NCBI GenBank assembly: GCA_021413865.1
Contig: JAIOPN010000002.1
Location: 1-59,174, forward strand
Length of the DNA: 59,174 nucleotides
Source: Planctomycetota bacterium
GTDB lineage: Bacteria; Planctomycetota; Phycisphaerae; Phycisphaerales; Phycisphaeraceae
Direction: 5' to 3'
Shown: positions 50,550 through 58,926 of the stretch, in pieces
Layout: every line of letters begins with the position of its first letter
Position numbering within the stretch: the first letter of the stretch is position 1
Notes under the pieces: generated by a model
Database searches by the model: none
The model's input: only the letters and a program-made list of their open reading frames with translations
What the model was told of the DNA's origin: nothing
Program-made: the position numbers and the translations under genes

Positions 50550-51128
50550 CTACCGCATCGCCACGTCGATCCGCTGAGTCATCGCCGCGAACTCCGCGTC
50601 ATCGATCGCCGGTGTCAAACCCCCGCTTTGAATCTCCACCGCCTCCCCCTTCAACGGCACCCAGCTCTTGCACCCCGCGTACGACCAGTGCCCCGGCCGA
50701 GCCACCGGGCTCTTCAGCCTGTAGCTCCGCACGGCCACGAGGTAGAGCGGGTTCTCCGGCTTGTAGTTGAACCGCATGTCGATCTGGGCCGGCGTCCAGA
50801 CGTGGAGGTCTTCCACCTTCTCCATCGCCGCGCGGTCCGGCACCCGCCAGATGCGTGCCGCCTCTCCCCAGCCGTGGAACGTGACCCCCGCCGTCTCCGC
50901 CGGTTCCCCACGCACCTCGACCCGGCCACGGAACTCTTCCTTCACCATCGCGGGCTTCTGGTGCTCCCACGACGGGAACAGCAGAAACGCGGGGTGCTCC
51001 AGGGTGAACACGCCAGGCCCGGTGCGCTCGTGGATGCCCCCCTTGCGGAGGAGAATGATGGTGCGGCCTTCGAGAAGGAGGTCGCAGACGATCGCCCATT
51101 CTTTGAGGCCGACGGTGAGGGGAGACAT
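50550..51128 (-). CDS. DUF1802 family protein
   Basis: A 192-residue protein. LKEWAIVCDLLLEGRTIILLRKGGIHE (8-34) and HPAFLLFPSWEHQKPAMVK are the conserved blocks of DUF1802, a family of unknown function in planctomycetes, cyanobacteria and deinococci. It is probably cytosolic, as there is no leader. An in-frame TTG at 51167 would extend it by 13 residues, but the family N-terminus begins near ATG 51128. No good ribosome-binding site is seen. It lies 42 bp downstream of the SUMF1 gene on the same strand. Confidence 0.8.
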   Translation of the reverse strand: MSPLTVGLKEWAIVCDLLLEGRTIILLRKGGIHERTGPGVFTLEHPAFLLFPSWEHQKPAMVKEEFRGRVEVRGEPAETAGVTFHGWGEAARIWRVPDRAAMEKVEDLHVWTPAQIDMRFNYKPENPLYLVAVRSYRLKSPVARPGHWSYAGCKSWVPLKGEAVEIQSGGLTPAIDDAEFAAMTQRIDVAMR

Positions 51129-51170
51129 GAGGGGATGATACAGGTCGTGCGGTGAGGGGTTTAGCAAGGA

Positions 51171-52856
51171 CTATTCGGGCAACTCCAGCACGATACGGCA
51201 GCCGTTGACGCCGCTTGGTAACGGGGTGCCCAAGGCCGAGCCGCAACGCTCGGGACCGCAGTTGTACGAGCCTCCCCGCCAGACCCGCTTGTCACCCGTC
51301 GCTGGCCCTTTGGGATCGACGACCGGGTCTTTGGGATAATCACCGAACCAATCCGAACACAATTCCCATGCGTTGCCGTGCATGTCGTACAAGCCAAACG
51401 CGTTGGGCATTTTCTTCGCCACCGGGTGCGTCTTTCCCTCGCTGTTTTTGAGATACCACCCCGCTGCCGCCAGCGCCTTCTCTCCGTCGCCCAGGTTGTA
51501 CGCGGTTTGGGTTCCGGCCCGGCAAGCGTATTCCCATTCCGCCTCCGTCGGGAGGCGGTATTTCAGGCCTTCCTTTTCTCCGAGCTTGCGACAGAACTCC
51601 ATCGCATTGTCGAAGTCACTGATCCACATCGGCAGGTCATCTCCCTGCATATATGGACTTACCTGGTTGCCGATGACCGCGTGCCACTGTTTCTGAGTCA
51701 CTTCGGTGACGCCGATCAGGTACGGGTACGTGATCTTCACGGGGTGATCGGTTTCCCGGTCGTTGCGACCCGGTTCGGCTGATCGGCTACCCATGATGAA
51801 TTGCCCCGCGGGAATGTAGGCGAACTTCATCCCCAGGTAGTTGCCGAAGACAGACCCGACTTTCATGCTCGCCACCTGCTGTTTGAGGCGACGGGCTTTG
51901 GCCGTCTGAATCTTTTTTTCCAGCAGCGACTTTTCCATCCCGCCCAATTGCGTCAGTGCGCGGCTGTACCATGAGTCGGCCCGCTCCCAGGCCTGCGAGC
52001 GGGCCGCGAGACTTTTCTCTTTGTCGCCCCATTCCATCCAGCCATCGCCTAAGCGGGCCTGATCGCCGGGGTTGGTCGGCTTGGCCAGTTCTTGCTGGGC
52101 CTGGGCTTTGAGAGTGTCGTCGGAGCTCTTAGCCAACATGCCCAAGCCGGTGTCCCAGTGGTTCCTGGTGAAGCACTCGTACCGACCAACGGCCAGATTG
52201 GCCTGGGGATCGTCGGGGTTGATCTGAAGTTTCTTGCGCGCCGCGGAGAGCGCCGCGAAGGCCGTGACCGCCTTTTGAACCTCGGCGATTTTCTCTTTGG
52301 CCTTAGCGGCCAGACCCGTGTCGCGGGCCTTGACGGCGCAGCCCTCGGCGGCGTTCGCGGCCTTGGCCGCCACACGGAAATCTTCCCGCTCAATGCCTTC
52401 GTCCGCGGCTGACAGATATGCCTCCGTGACGGCCATCAGGGATTCGGCGGTGGTGACCGACTTGGCCAGAGCGTCGAGCGTGTTGATCCGCATGGGTGTC
52501 AGGTCGGCATCAAACTGAGCGGCAAGCTGGCCCACCGCCTGCAGGGCGGTATCGGCGTCCCCCGCCGCGGACGCGTGCGAAGCCGACTCGGTGAGCAGGA
52601 CGTAGCGCATGGCCGGCGCGTTAGCCGAATCGGAGGACTGTTCGAGCATCTTTCGCGCAACAGCCTGACGGTCCTCTCTCTTGATGGACCTCAGGTCGTC
52701 CTTGAAGACCTCGCGCATCAGCCCCAGCGCCTCCTTGCGGGCGGCCTCGTCGGGGACAGGCAAACGGGCGGAGGAATCCTGCGCCGAGGCAGAGGCAAAA
52801 AGGGCGAGGACGATGACCAGCAGCCACCGCAAGCTAATCCGGCAGAAAGTGTTCAT
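51171..52856 (-). CDS. Secreted SUMF1 (formylglycine-generating enzyme-like) protein
   Basis: A 561-residue protein. A signal peptide (WLLVIVLALFASASA) is followed by a long helical region (about 25-330) with repeated-looking Ala/Lys helices, then a C-terminal SUMF1 domain (about 335-561): FAYIPAGQFIMGS, LPTEAEWEYACRAGT, DMHGNAWELCSDWFGD and VWRGGSYNC. Cys533 and Cys538 are spaced exactly as the two Cu-binding cysteines of true formylglycine-generating enzyme (GGSYxCxxxxC), which most SUMF1 homologues lack, though the residues after them differ. It may activate exported sulfatases, or be a structural lectin-like protein. ATG 52856 begins the leader; the frame is open further upstream. Confidence 0.83.
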   Translation of the reverse strand: MNTFCRISLRWLLVIVLALFASASAQDSSARLPVPDEAARKEALGLMREVFKDDLRSIKREDRQAVARKMLEQSSDSANAPAMRYVLLTESASHASAAGDADTALQAVGQLAAQFDADLTPMRINTLDALAKSVTTAESLMAVTEAYLSAADEGIEREDFRVAAKAANAAEGCAVKARDTGLAAKAKEKIAEVQKAVTAFAALSAARKKLQINPDDPQANLAVGRYECFTRNHWDTGLGMLAKSSDDTLKAQAQQELAKPTNPGDQARLGDGWMEWGDKEKSLAARSQAWERADSWYSRALTQLGGMEKSLLEKKIQTAKARRLKQQVASMKVGSVFGNYLGMKFAYIPAGQFIMGSRSAEPGRNDRETDHPVKITYPYLIGVTEVTQKQWHAVIGNQVSPYMQGDDLPMWISDFDNAMEFCRKLGEKEGLKYRLPTEAEWEYACRAGTQTAYNLGDGEKALAAAGWYLKNSEGKTHPVAKKMPNAFGLYDMHGNAWELCSDWFGDYPKDPVVDPKGPATGDKRVWRGGSYNCGPERCGSALGTPLPSGVNGCRIVLELPE

Positions 52857-53040
52857 AACCCCGTGTTCCCGAAAAAGAGCAATCGCCCTCCCAGGCAATA
52901 TCCACCGGAAGCTGGACCGAGAAAAGAAAAGGAGGGGCAAGAAGCACGTACAGCCGCAAATCGCCGCCGTCATTGTAATCGCCTGAACTGGACGACGCCG
53001 GGGTGGGCACGCCCGGCGGCCGGAGCCCGCTGAACCCATC

Positions 53041-53748
53041 TCACGGCCTCCGCCACACCCCCAACACCGACTTGCCAACCGAAAACATCAGCAGCGGGTC
53101 GAGCACGCGCGAGACCGGCACCATCAGCGAATCCCACACCTTGATCTGCCCGGCGTTGGGCATCGATTTTTTCAGCATGAACCGGTTGGCGGAGGAGGCG
53201 AGCAAGCCGACGGAGTCGAGGTAGATGAGGCGGTCGCGGCGGAGGCGGGTGCCGGCGGCGGCGGCGAGGGTCTTCTTGGTGTAGCGGCGGAAGTGGCCGA
53301 TCTCCCGGTCGAACTCGCTGAAGAGCCACGGGTGGGCCGGGGAGAGGACGATGATCCGCCCGGCCGTCGTCAGCCGTTCGGCGGCGCGGGCGAACTCGGC
53401 GACGTCGTCCTCGATGTGCTCCATCACGTCGATGTAGAGGATGGAATCGAACCGGTCGCCGGGCGGCAGGTCGGCGATGGTGCCGGCGCGGAACTCGCAG
53501 CAGTGTGGGAGCCGGCGGGCCGTGATCTGTTTTTTCAATGGCTCGGCGAGGTTGAGATCGGGCTCGAGGCAGACCCAGCGTTTGTGGGCGCCGCCGCAGA
53601 GGGCGCGCGTGGTCCCGCCCAGGCCGGCGCCTACCTCCAGCACGTTGGGGCCGAGCCAGGGTTTGATCATTTGCTTGAGGTAGGCCTTCCAGTTCCGTGC
53701 GGCCTGGAAGAGCTCGAGCTCGGAACCAACGTAGGTGTAATCACTCAT
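53041..53748 (-). CDS. Class I SAM-dependent methyltransferase
   Basis: A 235-residue methyltransferase. NVLEVGAGLGGTTRAL (35-50) is motif I for SAM binding, VCLEPDLNLAEPL supplies the acidic residue of strand 2, and YIDVMEHIEDDVAEFARAAERLTTAGRIIVLSP is typical of methyltransf_11/23 proteins linked to glycan or lipid modification. The 4-bp ATGA overlap (53745-53748) with the glycosyltransferase upstream shows that they form one unit, so it probably acts on the same lipid- or glycan-linked product. Substrate unknown. No membrane helix is seen. Confidence 0.87.
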   Translation of the reverse strand: MSDYTYVGSELELFQAARNWKAYLKQMIKPWLGPNVLEVGAGLGGTTRALCGGAHKRWVCLEPDLNLAEPLKKQITARRLPHCCEFRAGTIADLPPGDRFDSILYIDVMEHIEDDVAEFARAAERLTTAGRIIVLSPAHPWLFSEFDREIGHFRRYTKKTLAAAAGTRLRRDRLIYLDSVGLLASSANRFMLKKSMPNAGQIKVWDSLMVPVSRVLDPLLMFSVGKSVLGVWRRP

Positions 53749-54701
53749 CGGCCGTCCCCGAGCGCGCGGACGCCGGCGATGTAGTAACCGTGGTCGCGGA
53801 TGGGGAGGAAACTGGCGTTCTGCCGGCTGGCGAGGATGAGGAAGGCGAAGACGACGGCGAGCATGACGAGTTGGATGAGCGTGGTGACGAGCAGGCCGAT
53901 GGTGTAGGTGGCCCAGCCGGGGATGGCCTGGCCGGTGCCCAGCCGCACGCCGATGACCACGCCGATCAGCGCCACCGCGATGACGATGAGGCCCGAGACG
54001 GCGGCGAGGAGGCGGGCGCCGATGACGTCGCCGAAGACGGACATGGCCGCCAGGCCGTGCGTGACCAGGGAGAAGAAGTTCATCTTCGACCGGCCGGCGA
54101 TGCGCGTGCCGCGGACGGTGGGCACCATCGCGATCGGCAGGCGGAGCTTCATCACGGCGGCGGCGTAGTGGCTCCAGGTTTCGGGAGAGACGACCAGGCG
54201 GTCGAGCGCGGGGCGCGGGATGAGGCTGAAATTGCCGACCTCGACCCGGTGGCCGATGAGCAGGAGGTGGAGCGCCTTGTACACCTGATAGCAGAGGCGG
54301 AAGGAGAGGGACTCGACACGGCGGGCTCGCTTCGCGAAGACGATTTGCGTGGAACCCGAGGCGCGGAATTTTTCGAGCAGGCGCGGGAGGTCGTCGGGGT
54401 TGTCCTCGCCGTCGCCGTCCATCACCGCGATGATCGGGTCGGTCTCTTTCTCGAAGACGTGGGCGAGGGCGACACTGATGGCGCGCTGGTGGCCGAGGTT
54501 TCGGCGGAGGGTGAGGACGCGCGTGGCGCGGCGGGCATCGGGTCGGTCGGCAAGCAGGTCGGCGGGCGGCGGGTCGGAGGAGCCGTCGTCGATCAGGAGG
54601 ATGGAAGAGGGCTCGCCGGCCCGCGCAAGCACGTCCACGATGCGCGGCACAAGCACACGCAGGGAGTCCCAGTCGTTGTACACCGGGATGAGGACGAGCA
54701 T
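53745..54701 (-). CDS. Family 2 glycosyltransferase, polyprenyl-phosphate type
   Basis: A 318-residue enzyme. The GT2 domain opens with MLVLIPVYNDWDSL, with IDDGSSD and the metal-binding MDGDGEDNPDDL (DxD-like) and a NLGHQRAIS segment. Two C-terminal hydrophobic helices (about 223-245 and 259-290) place it at the membrane, as in GtrB/ArnC/DPM-like transferases that load a sugar on undecaprenyl phosphate. ATG 54701 is chosen because GGAG lies 9 bases upstream and the family begins at this point; an in-frame GTG at 54737 is also possible. It is translationally coupled to the methyltransferase that follows. Confidence 0.88.
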   Translation of the reverse strand: MLVLIPVYNDWDSLRVLVPRIVDVLARAGEPSSILLIDDGSSDPPPADLLADRPDARRATRVLTLRRNLGHQRAISVALAHVFEKETDPIIAVMDGDGEDNPDDLPRLLEKFRASGSTQIVFAKRARRVESLSFRLCYQVYKALHLLLIGHRVEVGNFSLIPRPALDRLVVSPETWSHYAAAVMKLRLPIAMVPTVRGTRIAGRSKMNFFSLVTHGLAAMSVFGDVIGARLLAAVSGLIVIAVALIGVVIGVRLGTGQAIPGWATYTIGLLVTTLIQLVMLAVVFAFLILASRQNASFLPIRDHGYYIAGVRALGDGR

Positions 54702-54805
54702 GCGGCGTAGCTCCGGGGGTTCCGGGGAGAAAAGCACGGAAGAAAACGGCGAATTGTGAGTAGAGATTACGGGGGGGAGTGAGCGGGGACAAGCGCGGGG
54801 CGGCG

Positions 54806-56029
54806 CTAAACGGGGAGATCATTGCGGAGGATATACCCCGCCGCGTAGCGCCACCTCCCACCCGCCTCGACGTGTTCGAGGAGCGCTTTTTTGAGCGTGG
54901 TGTCGCGCGGGGCGGAGGCAAAGTCTTTGACCGGGCCGCCGAAGACGCGCTCGAAGTGCTGGAAATCGGAACAGCCCGGGGCGGGGAGGATGCGGAAGCG
55001 GCGGAGGAACTTCACCATGTTCGATTCGGCGGGCAGGTGGTCGGCGAGCTGCGGGTCCATGAGCCAGGAGACGCACGTGAAACCGGCGAAACGGTGCTCG
55101 GGGAAGTAGCGCGGGAAGAACTCCATCGCGCGGCGGAACGATTCGCCGACGGCCACGTCGTCGAGCGGGGCGTAGCCGGGGATGTGCACGTCGAGCATGG
55201 GCGTGCCGGGCTCGATGATGCGCGTCCAGCGGTCGAGCGGGAGCGTGACGGTGGTTTGCGAGATGACGCAGGCGTTGCTGACTGGGTGACCTGTGACGGC
55301 GTGCTCGCGCAGGTCGAAGCGGGTGACGGCGTGCGGGCCGTCGCGGTCGATGTTGCGGTCAGCGCAGAGGAACTGGCCGTCGGGGCGGATGCGCTGGCCG
55401 TCGGTGGCGAGGGCGATGACCTTGCCGTTCTCCGAGCCTTTGCCGGCGAAAACATGATACGGCAGCGTGCAGGTGTGCATGCCGAACTGCAACCTTCCCA
55501 GCTCGACGAGGCGGGTGGAGACGTGGTTGAAGAGCCAGTCGGACTGCGTAAAGCCCCACCGGCCGTTGGCCTCGTGGTAGGTGCGCATCCAGCGGGTGAC
55601 GTCATTGAAGGTTTCGCGCGTGACGGAGGCGGGGATGCCCCGGGCCTCGTGGCGGCGGCGGGTGACGGGGACGCAGCCGAGCACGACGAGGCCGGCGAAG
55701 ACCGGCGCCCAGGCGCCCAGCTCCGCGGGCGGGCGGGGCAGCGGCGGCGGCTGGACGTGCGCCATGCTGAATGTGCGGATCGCCTGGGCAAGAAGGAGGC
55801 GGACGTGGGGTGAGGCGAGCGCGGCGGCGAGGCCTTCTTTCAGGACAGCCGCGGGCTCGGGGGCGAGGCCGAGCCAGGCGCAGAGTTCATCGAGCCGGCC
55901 GGGCTGGAACAGCCATGAATCGTGGGGGTTCGGGAGGTTGTCGAGGGCGGGCCAGTAAGCGCGCCACGCGTCGCGATGGGCCTCGAGATTCAGGGCGGTG
56001 ATGGTGTCGTCAAATGAGGGCGCGGGCAT
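54806..56029 (-). CDS. Acyltransferase domain protein (NAT_N/GNAT_C-like)
   Basis: A 407-residue protein. ETFNDVTRWMRTYHEANGRWGFTQSDWLFNHVSTRLVELGRLQF (about 155-198) and the C-terminal half with DVHIPGYAPL and FTCVSWLMDPQLADHLPAESNMVKFLRRF are like NAT_N plus GNAT_C proteins, annotated as acyltransferase-domain proteins without known substrate. The first 130 residues are helical with Leu- and Pro-rich segments. No leader peptide. GAGG 8 bases before ATG 56029 supports the start. The gene lies 68 bp upstream of the glycosyltransferase pair on the same strand and could be co-transcribed with it. Confidence 0.72.
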   Translation of the reverse strand: MPAPSFDDTITALNLEAHRDAWRAYWPALDNLPNPHDSWLFQPGRLDELCAWLGLAPEPAAVLKEGLAAALASPHVRLLLAQAIRTFSMAHVQPPPLPRPPAELGAWAPVFAGLVVLGCVPVTRRRHEARGIPASVTRETFNDVTRWMRTYHEANGRWGFTQSDWLFNHVSTRLVELGRLQFGMHTCTLPYHVFAGKGSENGKVIALATDGQRIRPDGQFLCADRNIDRDGPHAVTRFDLREHAVTGHPVSNACVISQTTVTLPLDRWTRIIEPGTPMLDVHIPGYAPLDDVAVGESFRRAMEFFPRYFPEHRFAGFTCVSWLMDPQLADHLPAESNMVKFLRRFRILPAPGCSDFQHFERVFGGPVKDFASAPRDTTLKKALLEHVEAGGRWRYAAGYILRNDLPV

Positions 56030-56082
56030 CGTTCGATCCTCGATGGCGGAAAGAAGGACATTATGCACGACCGCGCGTCCGC

Positions 56083-56195
56083 CCCATAGCCCCCGGCTCG
56101 GCCGGGGGGTTCCGCGAGCGATCACCAAACAACGTGAAATCGCCGCGTGTGCGGGAGTCGTCCAAGAACCCCCCGGCCGAGCCGGGGGCTATGGG
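56083..56195. repeat. Inverted-repeat element upstream of the acyltransferase gene
   Basis: Two perfectly complementary 30-base arms (56083-56112 and 56166-56195) enclose 53 bases. Each arm contains CCCCCGGCTCGGCCGGGGG, which is nearly self-complementary, so either a cruciform or two separate hairpins can form. The element fills most of the gap between argS and the acyltransferase gene. Confidence 0.85.
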
Positions 56196-56200
56196 AAAAA

Positions 56201-57946
56201 TCACATGCGGTCCACGACGCCGATGCCCAGGAGGTCCAGGCCTTGTTTGAGCACGCGTTCGGTCAAGGCGCTCAGCGCGAGGCGTGAGGAGCGGGTCGCG
56301 CCGTCCGGGGCGGTGAGCACGGGGCAGCGCTCGTAGAAGCCGTGGTAGAGCGAGGCGAGCTCGTAGAGATAAGTGCAGAGGCGGTGCGGTTCAAGGCTCT
56401 GCGCGACCTGGTTGACGACGCCGGGGAATTGCAGGATGCGCAGGGCGAGCGAGCGTTCGGCGGGGTCGGCGAGGGTGATCGGCGCAGCGGGATCAAACTT
56501 TATGTTTTGCGTCGCCGCCTTGCGGAAGATCGAGCGGATGCGGACGACGGCGTTCTGCAGATACGGCGCGGTGTTGCCGTCGAAACTCAGCATACGCTCC
56601 CAACTGAAGACGTAATCCTTGATGCGGTCGTTGGCGAGGTCGGCGTATTTGATCGCGCCGATGCCGACGGCGTGGGCGACTTCCTGCCGCTGCTCGGTGG
56701 GCAGTTCAGGGCTTTTATCGGTGACGACCTTGAGGGCGCGCTCCTCGGCTTCATTAAGAAGATCGGCGAGCTTCACGGTCTCGCCGCTGCGCGTTTTGAA
56801 GGGTTTGCCGTCTTCGCCGAGCACGCTGCCGAAAGGAACGTGTTCGAGTTTGACGCCGGCCGTCCACCCCGCGAGTTCGGCGGTCTTGAAGACCATCGCA
56901 AAATGTTGCTTCTGACGCGAATCGGTGACGTAGATGATGCGGTCGGCGTGCAGGTCGCGGACGCGGAAGCGGAGCGCGGCCAGGTCGGTGGTGGCGTAGA
57001 GGTAGCCGCCGTCGCTCTTGCGGATGATGAGTGGGAGAGGCTCCCCGTTTTCAGCGGCAAATCCCGGAGGAAAAACGCAGATCGCGCCGTCGGAGACTTT
57101 GGTGAGGCCGAGCTCTTCAAGCTCGGCAACGGTGTCGGCGAGGCGAGGGTTATAGAAGCTCTCGGCGCGGATGTCGGCGTCGCTGAGTTTGACTCCCAAC
57201 GGTTGATAGGCTGAATTGAAGTGGCGCTTGGAGAGCTCGACGATGCGCGTCCAGGCTCCGACGGAGTAGGCGTCGCCGCTCTGGAGGAGCACGACGCGCT
57301 TTCGCGCGGCCTCGGCGAAGGTGGGGTCGGCGTCGAAACGGGCCTTGGCTTGTTGGTAGAAGGCGTTGAGATCGTTGATCTTCGTTTCATCACCCGCGTT
57401 CACCATGGATGCCATGTACTCGATCAACATGCCGAACTGTGTGCCCCAATCGCCCAGGTGATTCTGGCGAACGACGGTATGACCCTCGAAGTCGAGGACG
57501 CGTGCGATGGCGTCACCGATGACGGAGGAGCGCAGGTGACCGACGTGCATTTCTTTCGCGACGTTGGGCCCGGAGTAATCCACGACGACGGTCTGCGGGT
57601 CGGCGGCGCGGGGGACGCCCAGGCGTTCGTCGCCCGCGGCGGCGGCGAGGGTTTGTTCGAGGAAGGCACGGTCGAGCTTGATATTGATGAAGCCCGGGCC
57701 GGCGATCGTGGGCGGTTCGGCGAAGACGTTTTTCCAATCGAGCGCTTCGATGATTTTGGTCGCCACGTCGCGCGGCTTGGCGCCGACGGCCTTGGCGAGG
57801 CTCATGGCGACGTTGGCCTGGTAGTCGCCGAACTTGTCGTTCTGCGCGGGGCGGATCAGCGGGTCGGTGGCGGCGTGTTGATCGCCGAACGCCTTGGAAA
57901 TCGCGGCGCGGAAGAGCGGTTCGAGTGCGGATTGGGGGTCGGGCAT
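56201..57946 (-). CDS. argS: Arginyl-tRNA synthetase
   Basis: A 581-residue class I aminoacyl-tRNA synthetase charging tRNA-Arg. The HIGH motif is HVGHLRS (134-140) in YSGPNVAKEMHVGHLRS. QNHLGDWGTQFGMLIEY follows, and the C-terminal DALR anticodon-binding domain includes ALRILQFPGVV and ASLYHGFYERCPVL. As in most ArgRS, a canonical KMSKS is replaced by a degenerate loop (FKTRSGETVKL). The N-terminal Add-1 domain is complete, including NDKFGDYQANVAM. The length is typical. No good ribosome-binding site is seen before ATG 57946. It appears to be monocistronic. Confidence 0.97.
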   Translation of the reverse strand: MPDPQSALEPLFRAAISKAFGDQHAATDPLIRPAQNDKFGDYQANVAMSLAKAVGAKPRDVATKIIEALDWKNVFAEPPTIAGPGFINIKLDRAFLEQTLAAAAGDERLGVPRAADPQTVVVDYSGPNVAKEMHVGHLRSSVIGDAIARVLDFEGHTVVRQNHLGDWGTQFGMLIEYMASMVNAGDETKINDLNAFYQQAKARFDADPTFAEAARKRVVLLQSGDAYSVGAWTRIVELSKRHFNSAYQPLGVKLSDADIRAESFYNPRLADTVAELEELGLTKVSDGAICVFPPGFAAENGEPLPLIIRKSDGGYLYATTDLAALRFRVRDLHADRIIYVTDSRQKQHFAMVFKTAELAGWTAGVKLEHVPFGSVLGEDGKPFKTRSGETVKLADLLNEAEERALKVVTDKSPELPTEQRQEVAHAVGIGAIKYADLANDRIKDYVFSWERMLSFDGNTAPYLQNAVVRIRSIFRKAATQNIKFDPAAPITLADPAERSLALRILQFPGVVNQVAQSLEPHRLCTYLYELASLYHGFYERCPVLTAPDGATRSSRLALSALTERVLKQGLDLLGIGVVDRM

Positions 57947-58012
57947 GGACCGGAGATGGTCGTTGCGCGGGTCGGGGGAGTCAAGGGGCTTTGTGCGATA
58001 ACCCCATGGAGC

Positions 58013-58065
58013 GGCGGACCACGGCGACTCGCAGACTCATCATCGGGATTGGTGGCGGGAAGAGA
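58013..58065. repeat. Dispersed REP-like element, copy C
   Basis: Third relative of the elements at 14811 and 16055, with CGGACCACGGCGACTCGCAG followed by ACTCATCATCGGGATTGG. Its stem is weaker than those of copies A and B. It lies in the gap between argS and the sigma factor gene. Confidence 0.55.
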
Positions 58066-58131
58066 GAGGTTGGGCGTCACGGAAAAAAGCGGTGGGCTTC
58101 GAGGACTCAGCACCACCCTACAAGAAAAGGG

Positions 58132-58926
58132 TCATTCCTCGGCGGTCGCCTGCTCGAGTTCCTTGGAGCGGTGCTGGAGCTGGGCCTTGAGGCGGGCGAG
58201 GATCGAACTGTGCATCTGGCTGACGCGCGACTCGGAGAGGTCGAGCGTCACGCCGATCTCCTTCATCGTCATCTCCTCGTAGTAGTAGAGGATGACGATG
58301 AGGCGCTCGGCACGCGAGAGCCCCTTGGTGATCAGGTCCTTCAGGTCGCGGCGCTGCACCGATGAGAACGGGTTGACCTGCTTGGGGTCTTCGAGGACGT
58401 CGATCTCGCGCACGTCCTTGTTGGAGTCGGTCTCGAAGTATTTGCGGGAGAGGGAGACGACGCCGACCGGGCCCGAGTCGCGCTTGATCTTGGTGTACTC
58501 GTCCTTGGAGACCTTGAGCGTGCTGGCGACCTCGTCGTCGGTCGCGCTTCGGCCCAGCCGCATCTCGAGCTTCTTCCTGGCGCCGTCCACCTGGCTGGCG
58601 CGGGAGCGGACGAGGCGGGGCACCCAGTCCATGGCGCGGAGTTCGTCGAGGATCGCGCCGCGGATACGCGGGGCGCAGTAGGTTTCAAACTTCACGCCGC
58701 GTTCCATGTCGAAGGCGGCGATCGCATCCATCAGGCCGAAGATGCCCGCGGACATCAAATCGTCCAGTTCCACTTCATCAGGCAGTTTGACGTGAATGCG
58801 TTCGGCGTTGTAGCGAACCAGGTGAAGGTAATTCACCATGAGCAGGTTACGTAGCTCTTCGGTTCCGTTTTTCTTGTAATCGATCCAAACGTCTTTGATA
58901 TCGCGCTTTGCTGCGGCCTTGGCCAT
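58132..58926 (-). CDS. fliA: FliA/WhiG family RNA polymerase sigma factor
   Basis: A 264-residue alternative sigma factor. Region 2 (EELRNLLMVNYLHLVRYNAERI ... SAGIFGLMDAIAAFDMERGVKFETYCAPRIRGAILDELR) is complete, with the typical FliA/WhiG RAMDWVPRLVRSRA that starts region 3. Region 4 (AERLIVILYYYEEMTMKEIGVTLDLSESRVSQMHSSILARL) binds the -35 element. These sigma factors usually drive late flagellar and chemotaxis genes; no flagellar gene is in this window, so the regulon is inferred from family. GGGAG 5 bases before ATG 58926 and a promoter candidate (59000-59028) support the start. The C-terminus is charged. Confidence 0.92.
   Translation of the reverse strand: MAKAAAKRDIKDVWIDYKKNGTEELRNLLMVNYLHLVRYNAERIHVKLPDEVELDDLMSAGIFGLMDAIAAFDMERGVKFETYCAPRIRGAILDELRAMDWVPRLVRSRASQVDGARKKLEMRLGRSATDDEVASTLKVSKDEYTKIKRDSGPVGVVSLSRKYFETDSNKDVREIDVLEDPKQVNPFSSVQRRDLKDLITKGLSRAERLIVILYYYEEMTMKEIGVTLDLSESRVSQMHSSILARLKAQLQHRSKELEQATAEE

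Noticed and set aside
53749-54921. Upstream extension of the methyltransferase frame to 54921
   Set aside because: It is an alternative frame over the glycosyltransferase gene, rich in Arg/Pro/His. The methyltransferase begins at 53748.
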